In this document: piece by piece, positions 38,262 to 46,233 of the stretch | Position numbering within the stretch: position 1 is the stretch's first letter | Layout: each line of letters opens with the position of its first letter | Assembly (NCBI GenBank): GCA_002397315.1 | Contig: DHAE01000014.1 | Location: 563 to 64,562, forward strand | Direction: 5' to 3' | Length of the DNA: 64,000 nt | Source: Comamonadaceae bacterium UBA4962 | GTDB taxonomy: Bacteria; Pseudomonadota; Gammaproteobacteria; Burkholderiales; Burkholderiaceae_C | Notes under the pieces: generated by a model | What the model was told of the DNA's origin: nothing | The model's database searches: none | What the model saw: only the letters and a program-made list of their open reading frames with translations | Translations under genes and position numbers: made by a program

Positions 38262-39383
38262 ATGCCCCGTTTCTGGTCCAAGACCCGCCTCGCCCTGGCG
38301 CTCGCCGCCGCCGCGCTCGCTTCGGCGCCCTCCTGGGCGCAGTTGCTCATCGGACAGACGGCCGGGTTCACCGGTTCCGTCGCGGCCGGCGTACAGGAGA
38401 CCACCGAAGGCGCCCGGCTGTACCTGAACGCGGTGAACGCCCGCGGAGGCATCAACGGGCAGAAGATCGAACTCGTTTCGCTCGACGACAAATTCGATCC
38501 CGCCCTCACCCAAAGCAATGCGCGCACGCTCATCGAGGAGCGGAACGTGCTCGCCCTGTTCCTCACGCGCGGCACGCCGCACACGGAAGCCGTCATTCCC
38601 CTGCTCGACCAGCACGGCGTGCCGCTCGTGGGCCCGTCCACCGGCGCGATGGTGCTGCACCGGCCCGTGCGCCGGAACGTCTTCAACGTGCGCGCGACCT
38701 ACCAGCGCGAGGCCGAAAAGGCCATCGGCCACCTGGCCTCGATGGGCATCAGCCGGATCGCACTCGTGATCACCGACGACAGCTTCGGGGCCGACGGACT
38801 GGCCGGCGCGCTCAAGGGCTTCGAGTCCGCGAAGCTGAAACCCGTGCTGCAGGAGCGGTTCGACCGGGCGAGGCCCGACTTCTCCGCCATCGCGCCCAAG
38901 CTCGTCGAATCGCAGGCACAGGCCGTGCTCATGGTCGCCTCGGGCGTGGCGACGGCCGAAGGCTATGCGGCGTTCCGGGCCGCCGGCTCGGGCGCCCAGT
39001 TGGTCACGCTTTCCAACAATGCCTCGTCGGGCTTTGCCAAAAGCCTCGGCGCCAATGCCCGCGGCGTCATCGTGACGCAGGTGTTTCCCAACGAGCGGGC
39101 CATGAACTACCCCCTGGTGCGCGAGGCGCATGAACTCGCCAAGGCCCAGGGCAAGGAAGTGAGTCCCGCCATGCTCGAAGGCCTGGCCGCCGCCAAGGTG
39201 CTGGTGGAAGGACTGCGCCGCGCCGGCCCCAAGCCCACACGCGAGCGCCTGCATGCCGCGCTGGAAGGACTGCAGAAGTTCGACATCGGAGGGCTGGAGG
39301 TGAACTTCAGCCCCGAGGACCACACGGGCCTGGATTTCGCCGACCTGTCCATCATCGGCACGGACGGCAAGTTCCGCCGCTGA
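38262..39383 (+). CDS. Branched-chain amino acid-type (LivJ-like) periplasmic receptor, orphan
   Basis: Periplasmic substrate-binding protein of 373 aa of the type I leucine/urea receptor fold. The signal peptide ends at SAPSWA, and the mature protein opens with LLIGQTAGFTGSVAAG. IERFDR-type folding elements such as YQREAEKAIGHLASMGISRI and GIS...ALVITDDSFGADG are visible. No permease or ATPase lies next to it. The neighbours are uvrA, divergent, and a small convergent gene, so it is an orphan receptor that may share a transporter or serve as a sensor. Start ATG 38262-38264 with CCAGGAGAGC upstream. The ligand cannot be read from sequence. Confidence 0.87.
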   Translation: MPRFWSKTRLALALAAAALASAPSWAQLLIGQTAGFTGSVAAGVQETTEGARLYLNAVNARGGINGQKIELVSLDDKFDPALTQSNARTLIEERNVLALFLTRGTPHTEAVIPLLDQHGVPLVGPSTGAMVLHRPVRRNVFNVRATYQREAEKAIGHLASMGISRIALVITDDSFGADGLAGALKGFESAKLKPVLQERFDRARPDFSAIAPKLVESQAQAVLMVASGVATAEGYAAFRAAGSGAQLVTLSNNASSGFAKSLGANARGVIVTQVFPNERAMNYPLVREAHELAKAQGKEVSPAMLEGLAAAKVLVEGLRRAGPKPTRERLHAALEGLQKFDIGGLEVNFSPEDHTGLDFADLSIIGTDGKFRR

Positions 39384-39392
39384 CGCACGACG

Positions 39393-39410
39393 CCGGCCCG
39401 GGGCGGCCGG
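39393..39410. terminator. Bidirectional hairpin between convergent genes
   Basis: CCGGCC/GGCCGG stem (39393-39398 with 39405-39410) with a six-base loop, in the 40-bp gap between the receptor gene (+) and the small membrane protein gene (-). There is no T-run on either side, so it is at best a weak terminator. Confidence 0.4.
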
Positions 39411-39423
39411 AGGCTGCGCCCGG

Positions 39424-39621
39424 TTACTTGGAAGCGGCCGTGCTGGCCGCAGCCGCGGGCAGGGATGCCGGGGCCGACACAGCCGACGCGGCCGGCTCGG
39501 GCGCATGGACCGCATCGGCGCCGTGCTTCTCCCCACTCATGTCCACCTTGTCGCCCGCCTTCATGATGACGAAGAGCGAAAGCGCTGCGAAAGCGATGAA
39601 TCCCACGACGATCTTCCACAT
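39424..39621 (-). CDS. Small single-pass membrane protein with Ala/Ser/Pro-rich tail
   Basis: Unrecognised protein of 65 aa. It starts with a hydrophobic helix (WKIVVGFIAFAALSLFVIMK), then KAGDKVDMSGEKHGADAVH, and ends in an Ala/Ser/Pro-rich tail. The helix likely anchors it with the acidic-basic middle and tail outside or free. The start ATG (39619-39621) is preceded by CAGGAGACCGGT, a strong ribosome-binding site, which argues that it is a real gene despite its size. It is convergent with the receptor gene and lies downstream of the porin terminator. Function unknown. Confidence 0.72.
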   Translation of the reverse strand: MWKIVVGFIAFAALSLFVIMKAGDKVDMSGEKHGADAVHAPEPAASAVSAPASLPAAAASTAASK

Positions 39622-39663
39622 ACCGGTCTCCTGGATTGAACTGTTGAACGGAAAAGCAGGCTG

Positions 39664-39690
39664 AAAAAAAGCCCCACAACCCGGGCGGGG
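39664..39690 (-). terminator. Rho-independent terminator of the intact porin gene
   Basis: Minus-strand stem of six pairs including one G-U (39672-39677 with 39685-39690), seven-base loop, then a run of seven T (39664-39670). It lies about 50 bp past the porin stop codon and upstream of the small membrane protein gene, so it ends the porin transcript. Confidence 0.75.
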
Positions 39691-39738
39691 TGTGAGGCCC
39701 TTCACACGGCGGCGGCCGGAGCCGCCACGCGTTCAGAC

Positions 39739-40728
39739 TCAGAAGTTGTGGCGAACGCCCACGGCCAGCGAGCTGAAGTCCGCGCCGGCCACGCCGGTGG
39801 CGTAGGAGGCGTTGCGGTCGTTGTTCACGCGGGTGTAGTAGCCGTACAGCTTGGTGCGCTTGCTCAGGTTGTAGTTGTAGGCCACGGTGTATTGCGTGGC
39901 GGCGCTGTCGCTCAGGTTCTTGTAGCTGTTGGCGCGGCCCACGTTCAGGTGGAATTCCGAAGCGCCCATGATGTAGGCGCCGGACAGGCGGAAGTTGTCA
40001 CGCTTGCCCACGGCACCGGCCGTGTCGGACATGGCGTTCCAGTCGTCGCTGCGCTGGTAGTAGGCGCCCACCATGAAGGGACCGGCCGTGTACAGGGCGC
40101 GCAGGGCGAACTGGTTGGAGTCGGCCAGCTTGGAGTAGCCGGCGCCCAGGGCCAGGGCGCCCAGGTTGTAGTTGGCGGCCAGGTCGTACAGGTTCTTGCC
40201 GCCCGAGGTCTGCTCGTGCATGCCCACGGCGCCTTCGACGGTCAGGCCGCCCAGGCTGGGGGTGCGGTAGGCCACCGAGTTGGAGTTGGTGAACTGGTTG
40301 CGCATCACGCTGGCGTAGAACGCGTCGGCGGACGAACCGGTGTCGTGGTTGTGCAGGCTGACGTAGTCGGCCGTGGCGAAGTAGGACTCGGCGGTCCAGC
40401 GGCCCAGGCGGACCATACCGAAGTTGCCGGACAGGTTCACTTCGCTCTGACGGGCGAAGAAGCCGCGGGAATCGGTCGTGCCGGTGTCGGAGTTGAAGCC
40501 GCTTTCCAGCTGGAAGCCGGCCTTCAGGCCGCCGCCCAGGTCTTCCACGCCCTTGAAGCCGAAGCGCGATGCGTTGTTGAACAGGCCGGTGACGGTGGAA
40601 TCACCCACCTTCTGGCGCTCGACGGTGGTGTTCACGCGACCGTACAGCGTGACGCTGCTTTGCGCGAACGCTGCGGTGCTGCCCAGGAGGGCCAGAGCGG
40701 CGAGAGCCAGACGATGGGTCTTTTGCAT
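39739..40728 (-). CDS. Gram-negative outer-membrane porin
   Basis: Trimeric beta-barrel porin of 329 aa, the OmpC-like betaproteobacterial type. The signal peptide ends at STAAFA, followed by QSSVTLYGRVNTTVE, the usual first strand. FGFKGVEDLGGGLKAGFQLE and FFARQSEVNLSGNFG are conserved features, and the protein ends VGVRHNF with the C-terminal Phe needed for BAM assembly. Start ATG 40726-40728. A similar but decayed porin copy lies upstream at 41179. A TAGAAT sequence on the minus strand (40818-40823) is a candidate -10 element. Confidence 0.95.
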   Translation of the reverse strand: MQKTHRLALAALALLGSTAAFAQSSVTLYGRVNTTVERQKVGDSTVTGLFNNASRFGFKGVEDLGGGLKAGFQLESGFNSDTGTTDSRGFFARQSEVNLSGNFGMVRLGRWTAESYFATADYVSLHNHDTGSSADAFYASVMRNQFTNSNSVAYRTPSLGGLTVEGAVGMHEQTSGGKNLYDLAANYNLGALALGAGYSKLADSNQFALRALYTAGPFMVGAYYQRSDDWNAMSDTAGAVGKRDNFRLSGAYIMGASEFHLNVGRANSYKNLSDSAATQYTVAYNYNLSKRTKLYGYYTRVNNDRNASYATGVAGADFSSLAVGVRHNF

Positions 40729-41178
40729 GTGATGTCCTCGGATGCTTGTTCGAAAAGTTGGGTGTAGGCACCGCGGTCGGCTTTTGGCAACAGAATGCAA
40801 GTGCAGCTACTGCGCAAATTCTAGGTGTAACAACCCGATTACCACGGTTGAAAGTCACGGCGATAACGAAGCTGACGCGTAATTGCCACAAACTGGCGTG
40901 TTTTCCCCACACTTGAAGACGAACGGGGATCCGGTGTCAGGGTTTTCCCGACAACGTGGCGCAGGCTGGTTCAGCAGCGCGCTGCAGAGTGGTGCGTACC
41001 GCTTTTCAGTCAGTTCCATGCACCACTCGAGGGAGAATTCATTGATGGTTCTCATCCGGCGAGCGCTTTTCGAGGCCAATGCCTCTTAAAAATGTCCAAA
41101 AGCCCTACGCTTGCATAGAGGGCGTGAGGCTCCCGGATATGCGGCGGCGCGTCTGGGCGCGCCGCTGAAGTGCGACGT
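40729..41178. other. 450-bp non-coding gap between porin and porin remnant
   Basis: No convincing gene. It should contain the promoter and leader of the porin gene (candidate -10 TAGAAT on the minus strand at 40818-40823). A weak 5-bp hairpin with adjacent T-rich text at 41102-41123 may be the old terminator of the decayed porin. A 207-bp plus-strand open frame has no ribosome-binding site or recognisable protein. Confidence 0.5.
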
Positions 41179-41844
41179 TCAGAAGTTGTGGCGCACGCCC
41201 ACGCCGACGCTGCGCGGATCTCCACCAAGGATCGGAGTGACGCCGTCGATATTCACACGCCCGGCGGAATAGCCGTAAGTGGCCCCCGCCTTGTTCTTGA
41301 TGACGGTGTAGGCCGCATACACCTTGGTACGCTTGCTCAGGTGGTAGTTGTATCCCAGGATCAGCTGCTGCGCGCTGGAATCCGCCATGTTGCTCCATTT
41401 GCCGGCCCAGATGTAGTTGGCCACCACCTCCGATGCTCCGAAAGCGTATTGGGCCGCCAGGCCCACCGAATTGCGGGTGCCCACGACGTCGTAGTCATTG
41501 CGCTGGTAATAGCCCGCGACCTGGATGGCGCCCACGGTGTAATGGCCGCGCAGACCCGCATCCCAGTTGTCGCCCAGCTTGGCATAACCCGCGCCGAACG
41601 CCAGCGGACCGCGCTCCCAGTTGGCGGCCAGGTCGTAGACGTACTTGGTGCCCGCAGGCAGGCCGGAAGGGGCGATCTGTGCCACCTTTTCATGGGCGCT
41701 CACGCTGGCCTCGGCCCAGAAGCCGCCGAATTCGGGCGTGCGGTAGCCGATCTTGTTGGCATGGCCGAAACTCCCCGACAGATTCACTTCGCTCTGGCGG
41801 CTGAAGAAGGTCTTCGCAGCCTCGCCGGTGGAACGGTCGAAATC
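41179..41844 (-). pseudogene. Decayed porin: N-terminus missing, internal deletion
   Basis: A porin-like frame that aligns with the intact porin only from its loop before FFSRQSEVNLSGSFG onward. The signal peptide and first ~80 residues are absent. A second gap removes about 43 residues: the intact gene has 49 residues between SGNFG and YRTPS, this one has 6 (HANKIG) before YRTPEF. The remainder is well conserved, with SKRTKVYAAYTVIKNKAG and the terminal VGVRHNF. No signal peptide is encoded, so any product from this frame could not be assembled in the outer membrane. It sits immediately downstream of the MFS gene. Confidence 0.85.
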
Positions 41845-41909
41845 GCCGGCAAAAAAGAGCGGGGGCGCGGCACTGCCCGTGCCGCGCCCCCCGCCTGGAG
41901 ACATCGCCG

Positions 41910-43568
41910 TCAGTCGTTGGCGTAGATGTCCACGTCCTTCGTCTCACGGATGAACAGCGTGCCGATCACGGCAGTGACGCCCGCGATGACGATCGGGTAC
42001 CAGAGGCCGTTGTACATATTGCCCGTCTGCGCCACGATCGCGAACGACATGGTGGGCAGCAGTCCGCCGAACCAGCCGTTGCCGATGTGGTAGGGCAGGC
42101 TCATCGAGGTGTAGCGGATGCGCGTCGGGAACATTTCCACCAGCATCGCCGCGATGGGGCCGTACACCATGGTCACCAGCAGCACCAGATAGGTCAGGAT
42201 GACGATCATCAACACCTTGTTCATCTTGGCGGGGTCGGCCTTGGCGGGGTAGCCGTCGGACTTCAGCGTATCGGCCACGGCCTTCTTGAACGCCGCGTCC
42301 TTGGCCTTGGCTTCGTCGGCGGACAGGCCGCGCGCGGTGTAGCTCGGGATCGTGGTCTGGCCGATCTTGATCACGGCGGGCGTGCCGGCCGGGGCGGCTT
42401 CGTTGTCGTAGCTCACCGAGCTGGCGGCCAGCACCTGCTTGGCGACGTCGCAGGAGCTGGTGAACTTGGCCGTGCCGGTCGGGTTGAACTGGAACGAGCA
42501 CTCGGCCGGATCGGCGACGATCACCACCTTGTTCTTCGCCTGCGCGGCGGCCAGGTCGGGGTTGGCGGCTTCGGTCAGTGCCTTGAAGACGGGGAAGTAG
42601 GTCAGCACGGCCAGCACGCAGCCCAGCATGATGATGGGCTTGCGGCCGATCTTGTCGGAGAGCGCGCCGAACACGACGAAGAACGGCGTGCCGATCAGCA
42701 GGGCCGCGGCGATCATCAGGTTGGCCGTGACGGCATCCACCTTCAATTGCTGCGTCAGGAAGAAGAGCGCGTAGAACTGGCCCGTGTACCAGACCACGGC
42801 CTGGCCGGCGGTCAGGCCGATCAGCGCCAGGATCACGATCTTCAGGTTCTTCCACTCGCCGAACGATTCGCGCAGCGGTGCCTTCGAGGTTTTGCCTTCG
42901 GCCTTCATGCGCTGGAAGGCGGGGGATTCGGACAGCGACAGGCGGATCCACAGCGACACGCCCAGCAGCAGGATGGAGACGAGGAAAGGAATGCGCCAGC
43001 CCCAGTCGCCGAAAGCCTCTTCACCCATGAGGGTGCGGGTGCCCAGGATGACCAGCAGCGACAGGAACAGGCCCATCGTGGCGGTGGTCTGGATCCACGA
43101 GGTGTAGGCGCCGCGCTTGCCCTGCGGCGCATGCTCGGCCACGTAGGTCGCGGCACCGCCGTACTCGCCGCCCAGGGCCAGGCCCTGCAGCATGCGCAGC
43201 ACGATCAGGATCACCGGGGCGGCCACGCCGATGCTGGCGTAGGTCGGCAGCACGCCCACGATGAAGGTGGACAGGCCCATGATCAGGATGGTGACCAGGA
43301 AGGTGTACTTGCGCCCGATCATGTCGCCCAGGCGGCCGAACACCAGGGCGCCGAAGGGCCGCACGATGAAGCCGGCGGCGAAGGCCAGCAGCGCGAAGAT
43401 GAAGGCCGAGCCCGCATCCAGCCCGCTGAAGAACTGCTTGGCGATGATGGCCGCGAGCGAGCCGTACAGGTAGAAGTCATACCATTCGAAAACGGTGCCC
43501 AGCGACGAGGCCAGGATGACTTTTCTTTCTTCCGGCGACATGGGCCGGGGAGCGACTTGGGTAGCCAT
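41910..43568 (-). CDS. MFS transporter (metabolite:H+ symporter type) with large periplasmic insert
   Basis: Inner-membrane transporter of 552 aa. The N-terminal half carries family text: SSLGTVFEWYDFYLYGSLA, GRLGDMIGRKYTF and RMLQGLALGGEYGGAATYVA, as in ProP/ShiA-type symporters. A non-membrane insert of about 120 residues (about 335-455) interrupts the second half between GKPIIMLG... and MNKVLMIVILTYLV; it has two Cys and runs of Ala, Lys and Asp. Family members are usually 430-450 aa, so the insert is unusual. Start: ATG 43566-43568 (MATQVAP) has GGAGACAAGCACC before it; an in-frame ATG 15 bp earlier lies within that leader and is rejected. Confidence 0.92.
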   Translation of the reverse strand: MATQVAPRPMSPEERKVILASSLGTVFEWYDFYLYGSLAAIIAKQFFSGLDAGSAFIFALLAFAAGFIVRPFGALVFGRLGDMIGRKYTFLVTILIMGLSTFIVGVLPTYASIGVAAPVILIVLRMLQGLALGGEYGGAATYVAEHAPQGKRGAYTSWIQTTATMGLFLSLLVILGTRTLMGEEAFGDWGWRIPFLVSILLLGVSLWIRLSLSESPAFQRMKAEGKTSKAPLRESFGEWKNLKIVILALIGLTAGQAVVWYTGQFYALFFLTQQLKVDAVTANLMIAAALLIGTPFFVVFGALSDKIGRKPIIMLGCVLAVLTYFPVFKALTEAANPDLAAAQAKNKVVIVADPAECSFQFNPTGTAKFTSSCDVAKQVLAASSVSYDNEAAPAGTPAVIKIGQTTIPSYTARGLSADEAKAKDAAFKKAVADTLKSDGYPAKADPAKMNKVLMIVILTYLVLLVTMVYGPIAAMLVEMFPTRIRYTSMSLPYHIGNGWFGGLLPTMSFAIVAQTGNMYNGLWYPIVIAGVTAVIGTLFIRETKDVDIYAND

Positions 43569-43739
43569 GGTGCTTGTCTCCATGAGGTGATCGGTGCGAC
43601 TGCTGCGCGGCCCCCCTCCAGGAACACCGCGTGCAACCTGGGCGCACTATCGAACCGCCATCTGACCGAAGTCTGACAAGCACGGCCCATCCGGGGAAAA
43701 CCCTTCCCCGGGACAAACCCGGACGCGCTCAGTGCCGCG

Positions 43740-44390
43740 TCACTTCAACCCGTTCGGCACCCGCGACACCGCATCCCAGCGCGGGCCGTCGAACCAGGCA
43801 TCGCCTTCCAGGCGCGCGCGCAGCATCGGCAGGCCGTCGAGCCCCCAGAAGAGCTGCCCGTCCACCACGAAGGCGGGCACCCCGAAGACGCCCTGCGCGG
43901 CGGCGGCATCGGTATTGGCGCGCAGCAGCGCCTTGGCGCGCGCCCCGGGCTCGGCGCCCGGCTCCTCGGGAACGGCCTGCGGCGCGAGGGTTTCGGCCAG
44001 GCGTTCGAGGCGCGCGGGATCGAGCGCATCTTCCCCGCCCAGCCACACGTGGCGCAGCACCGTGCCGGCCACGAAGCGGTTGATCGATCCGTCCTCGCTG
44101 CAGGCCAGCGACTGGCGCAGCAGGGGCAGCGGGTTGAACGGATGGCGCGCGGGCATGTCCAGCCCCGTGCCCAGCGCATGGCCCAGCCATTCGGCATGGC
44201 GGTACGTCCAGTCGCGCTTGGGCGCGATGCCGGCGGGGCCGGGGTTTCCGTGCTGCTGCAGCAGCGCCCCGAGCAGCACCGGGCGGTATTCGACCGAATG
44301 GCTCAGCCCCTCCAGCACCTGCGGCAGGCGCTCGAAGGCCAGCCAGGCATAGGGCGACACGAAATCCAGGTAGAAAACGATGTGCTTCAT
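43740..44390 (-). CDS. 2-hydroxychromene-2-carboxylate isomerase family protein (DsbA-like fold)
   Basis: Protein of 216 aa with the thioredoxin-like DsbA fold without the CXXC pair, as in 2-hydroxychromene-2-carboxylate isomerases, which use glutathione in aromatic-ring degradation. The N-terminal VFYLDFVSPYAWLAFERLP is the family hallmark, with the Ser in DFVSPY. AQGVFGVPAFVVDGQLFWG is the conserved C-terminal segment. It is the last gene of a long minus-strand operon otherwise devoted to isovalerate/leucine catabolism and is followed by the MFS gene after a 171-bp gap. Its role in that operon is not clear. Confidence 0.87.
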   Translation of the reverse strand: MKHIVFYLDFVSPYAWLAFERLPQVLEGLSHSVEYRPVLLGALLQQHGNPGPAGIAPKRDWTYRHAEWLGHALGTGLDMPARHPFNPLPLLRQSLACSEDGSINRFVAGTVLRHVWLGGEDALDPARLERLAETLAPQAVPEEPGAEPGARAKALLRANTDAAAAQGVFGVPAFVVDGQLFWGLDGLPMLRARLEGDAWFDGPRWDAVSRVPNGLK

Positions 44391-44436
44391 GGGGGTCCTT
44401 CCTTCTCGGTGTGTACTCGGCCGCCGCCCTGCCCCG

Positions 44437-44712
44437 TCAGCCCTGCGGCCCTGCCTGCGCCTCCGGGGCCAGCCCCGCGCGCTGCAACAGCACGGCCCAG
44501 ATGGCGCGCTGCCGGGCCGGCGGGGCGGCCGACCAGTCGCGGATCTCGTCGAGCGTGCGAAAGCACCCTTCGCAATAGTGGCCGGCCGCATCCATGCGGC
44601 AGACGCCGATGCAGGGCGATGGCACCGGCGCCCGGCCCGCCACCGCGAAGCCGCCCGCGGCAGCGGCCTGCGCGGCGCGCTCCGCAAGCGCCTGCAGCGC
44701 CTCCCGGCTCAT
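44437..44712 (-). CDS. DUF1289 domain protein
   Basis: Small protein of 91 aa. The C-terminal half has the DUF1289 pattern: SPCIGVCRMDAAGHYCEGC followed by RTLDEIRDWSAAPPARQRAIW, with Cys residues spaced for a metal site. The Ala-rich N-terminus is not conserved. Its start overlaps the stop of the YbaK gene by 4 bp (44709-44712), so it is translationally coupled to it. It is 46 bp upstream of the isomerase gene. Function unknown; metal or Fe-S binding is a guess from the four Cys. Confidence 0.82.
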   Translation of the reverse strand: MSREALQALAERAAQAAAAGGFAVAGRAPVPSPCIGVCRMDAAGHYCEGCFRTLDEIRDWSAAPPARQRAIWAVLLQRAGLAPEAQAGPQG

Positions 44713-45215
44713 GCCGCGGCGGGCGGCTGCACCACGTCCACGACCGGCGCACCCGTGAGCGCCTCCAGGTCCTGCGGCCGCAGCGGGAACACGCCGTTCG
44801 GATGGCCCGCCGCGGCCCAGATCTCGTCGAAGCGGAACAGATCGCGGTCGATCAGCGTCACCGGCGGCGTGGCATGGGCCACGGGCGAGACGCCGCCGAT
44901 GGTGAAGCCGGTCTTGGCCTTGACGAACTCGGCATCGGCGCGGCCCGTCTTGCCCACCAGCGCGTCCACCTTCTTCTCGTCCACCCGCCGGTCGCCCGAG
45001 GTGACCACCAGCACGGCCGCGTCGTCGCTCTTGCGGCGGAAGATGATGCTTTTGGCGATCTGTCCGACGGAGATGCCGAGCGCGTCGGCCGCCTCCTGCG
45101 CGGTGCGCGCCGAGCTGTCCAGCATGCGCGGGCCGTGCGGATGGCCCTTGGCCTGCAGTGCGGCGGCGACGCGCTGCACGCCGTCGGGAAGGGTTCGAAG
45201 TTCGGCGCCACACAT
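44709..45215 (-). CDS. YbaK/EbsC-family aminoacyl-tRNA deacylase
   Basis: Protein of 168 aa of the YbaK/INS fold that removes mischarged amino acids from tRNA, classically Cys-tRNA(Pro). Visible are DSSARTAQEAADALG, IAKSIIFRR (the conserved Lys), VVTSGDRRVDEKK, and TGFTIGGVSPVAHATP, the GG-x-P-x-GH-like substrate loop. Start: ATG 45213-45215 was preferred over the in-frame GTG at 45219-45221, because GGAGACCGTGCAC gives a better spacing to the ATG. It lies 65 bp downstream of HMG-CoA lyase in the same operon. Confidence 0.86.
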   Translation of the reverse strand: MCGAELRTLPDGVQRVAAALQAKGHPHGPRMLDSSARTAQEAADALGISVGQIAKSIIFRRKSDDAAVLVVTSGDRRVDEKKVDALVGKTGRADAEFVKAKTGFTIGGVSPVAHATPPVTLIDRDLFRFDEIWAAAGHPNGVFPLRPQDLEALTGAPVVDVVQPPAAA

Positions 45216-45280
45216 GTGCACGGTCTCCTGGAAAGGGGTGGAACAGGCTCCGGATTGTGCCGCGCCGAAGAACCGATGCG

Positions 45281-46192
45281 TCAGCCGGCGCGCTTGTTCA
45301 GCAGCGCGGTGGCCGCGCGCGAGTTCGGCTTGCGGCCGAGGAAATCGCTGATGTAGGCGCCGGCGTCGACCAGCGCATCCAGGTCGATGCCCGTCTCGAT
45401 GCCCATGCCGTGCAGCATGTAGACCACGTCCTCCGTCGCCACGTTGCCCGTCGCGCCCTTGGCATACGGGCAGCCGCCCAGGCCCGCGACCGAGGTGTCG
45501 AACTGCCAGATGCCCATCTCCAGCGCGGCCAGGGTGTTGGCGAGAGCCTGCCCGTAGGTGTCGTGGAAGTGACCGGAGACGTCATTCACCGCATAGTGCG
45601 CGAGCGTCGCCTCGATGGCGCGCTGCACCTTGCGCGGCGTGCCCACGCCGATCGTGTCGGCCACGCCGATGTGCTGCACGCCGATGCCTTTCATCAGGCC
45701 AGCCAGGTAGCCCACGCGGTCGGGCGACACCTCGCCTTCGTACGGGCAGCCCACGGTGCAGCTCATCGCGCCGCGCACGTGGATGCCCGCGGCGCGCGCG
45801 GCCTCCACCACCGGCGCGAAGCGCTCGATGCTCTCGGCGATGCTGCAGTTGATGTTCTTCTGGCTGAACGCCTCGCTGGCGGAGCCGAACACCACGATCT
45901 CGTCGGGCCGGTCCTGCACGGCCGACTCGTAGCCTTTCATGTTGGGCGTGAGCACCGAATAGCGCACGCCGGGGCGCCGTTCGATGCCGGCCATCACGGC
46001 GTGGTTGTCGGCCATCTGCGGCACCCACTTGGGGCTCACGTAGCTGGTGACTTCGATCTCCGTCAGGCCGGCCGCCTGCAGGCGGTGCACGAGGCCGATC
46101 TTCACCTCGGCGGGCACGGGGGATTTCTCGTTCTGCAGCCCGTCGCGGGGGCCGACATCCACGATCTTGGCGCGGGTGGGAAGGGAGGACAT
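45281..46192 (-). CDS. Hydroxymethylglutaryl-CoA lyase
   Basis: HMG-CoA lyase of 303 aa, splitting HMG-CoA into acetoacetate and acetyl-CoA as the last step of leucine/isovalerate degradation. The N-terminal IVDVGPRDGLQNE is the metal and substrate site with Arg and Asp. HFHDTYGQALAN provides His ligands and GGCPYAKGATGNVATEDVV is the catalytic-Cys signature. Length and motifs are normal for the bacterial enzyme. It lies downstream of the biotin-carboxylase subunit with one oxidoreductase gene between them, completing the pathway encoded by this operon. Start ATG 46190-46192. Confidence 0.96.
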   Translation of the reverse strand: MSSLPTRAKIVDVGPRDGLQNEKSPVPAEVKIGLVHRLQAAGLTEIEVTSYVSPKWVPQMADNHAVMAGIERRPGVRYSVLTPNMKGYESAVQDRPDEIVVFGSASEAFSQKNINCSIAESIERFAPVVEAARAAGIHVRGAMSCTVGCPYEGEVSPDRVGYLAGLMKGIGVQHIGVADTIGVGTPRKVQRAIEATLAHYAVNDVSGHFHDTYGQALANTLAALEMGIWQFDTSVAGLGGCPYAKGATGNVATEDVVYMLHGMGIETGIDLDALVDAGAYISDFLGRKPNSRAATALLNKRAG

Positions 46193-46233
46193 GGAAGAGG
46201 TTCCTGAAAAGGGTTCGTGGGAGACGGACGGCG

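Noticed and set aside
40883..41089. Short plus-strand open frame in the gap beside the porin
   Set aside because: No ribosome-binding site, no recognisable protein, and it lies where the porin promoter and leader must be.
41179..41904. A functional short porin
   Set aside because: It lacks the signal peptide and first strands and has an internal deletion; the upstream residues are not porin-like.
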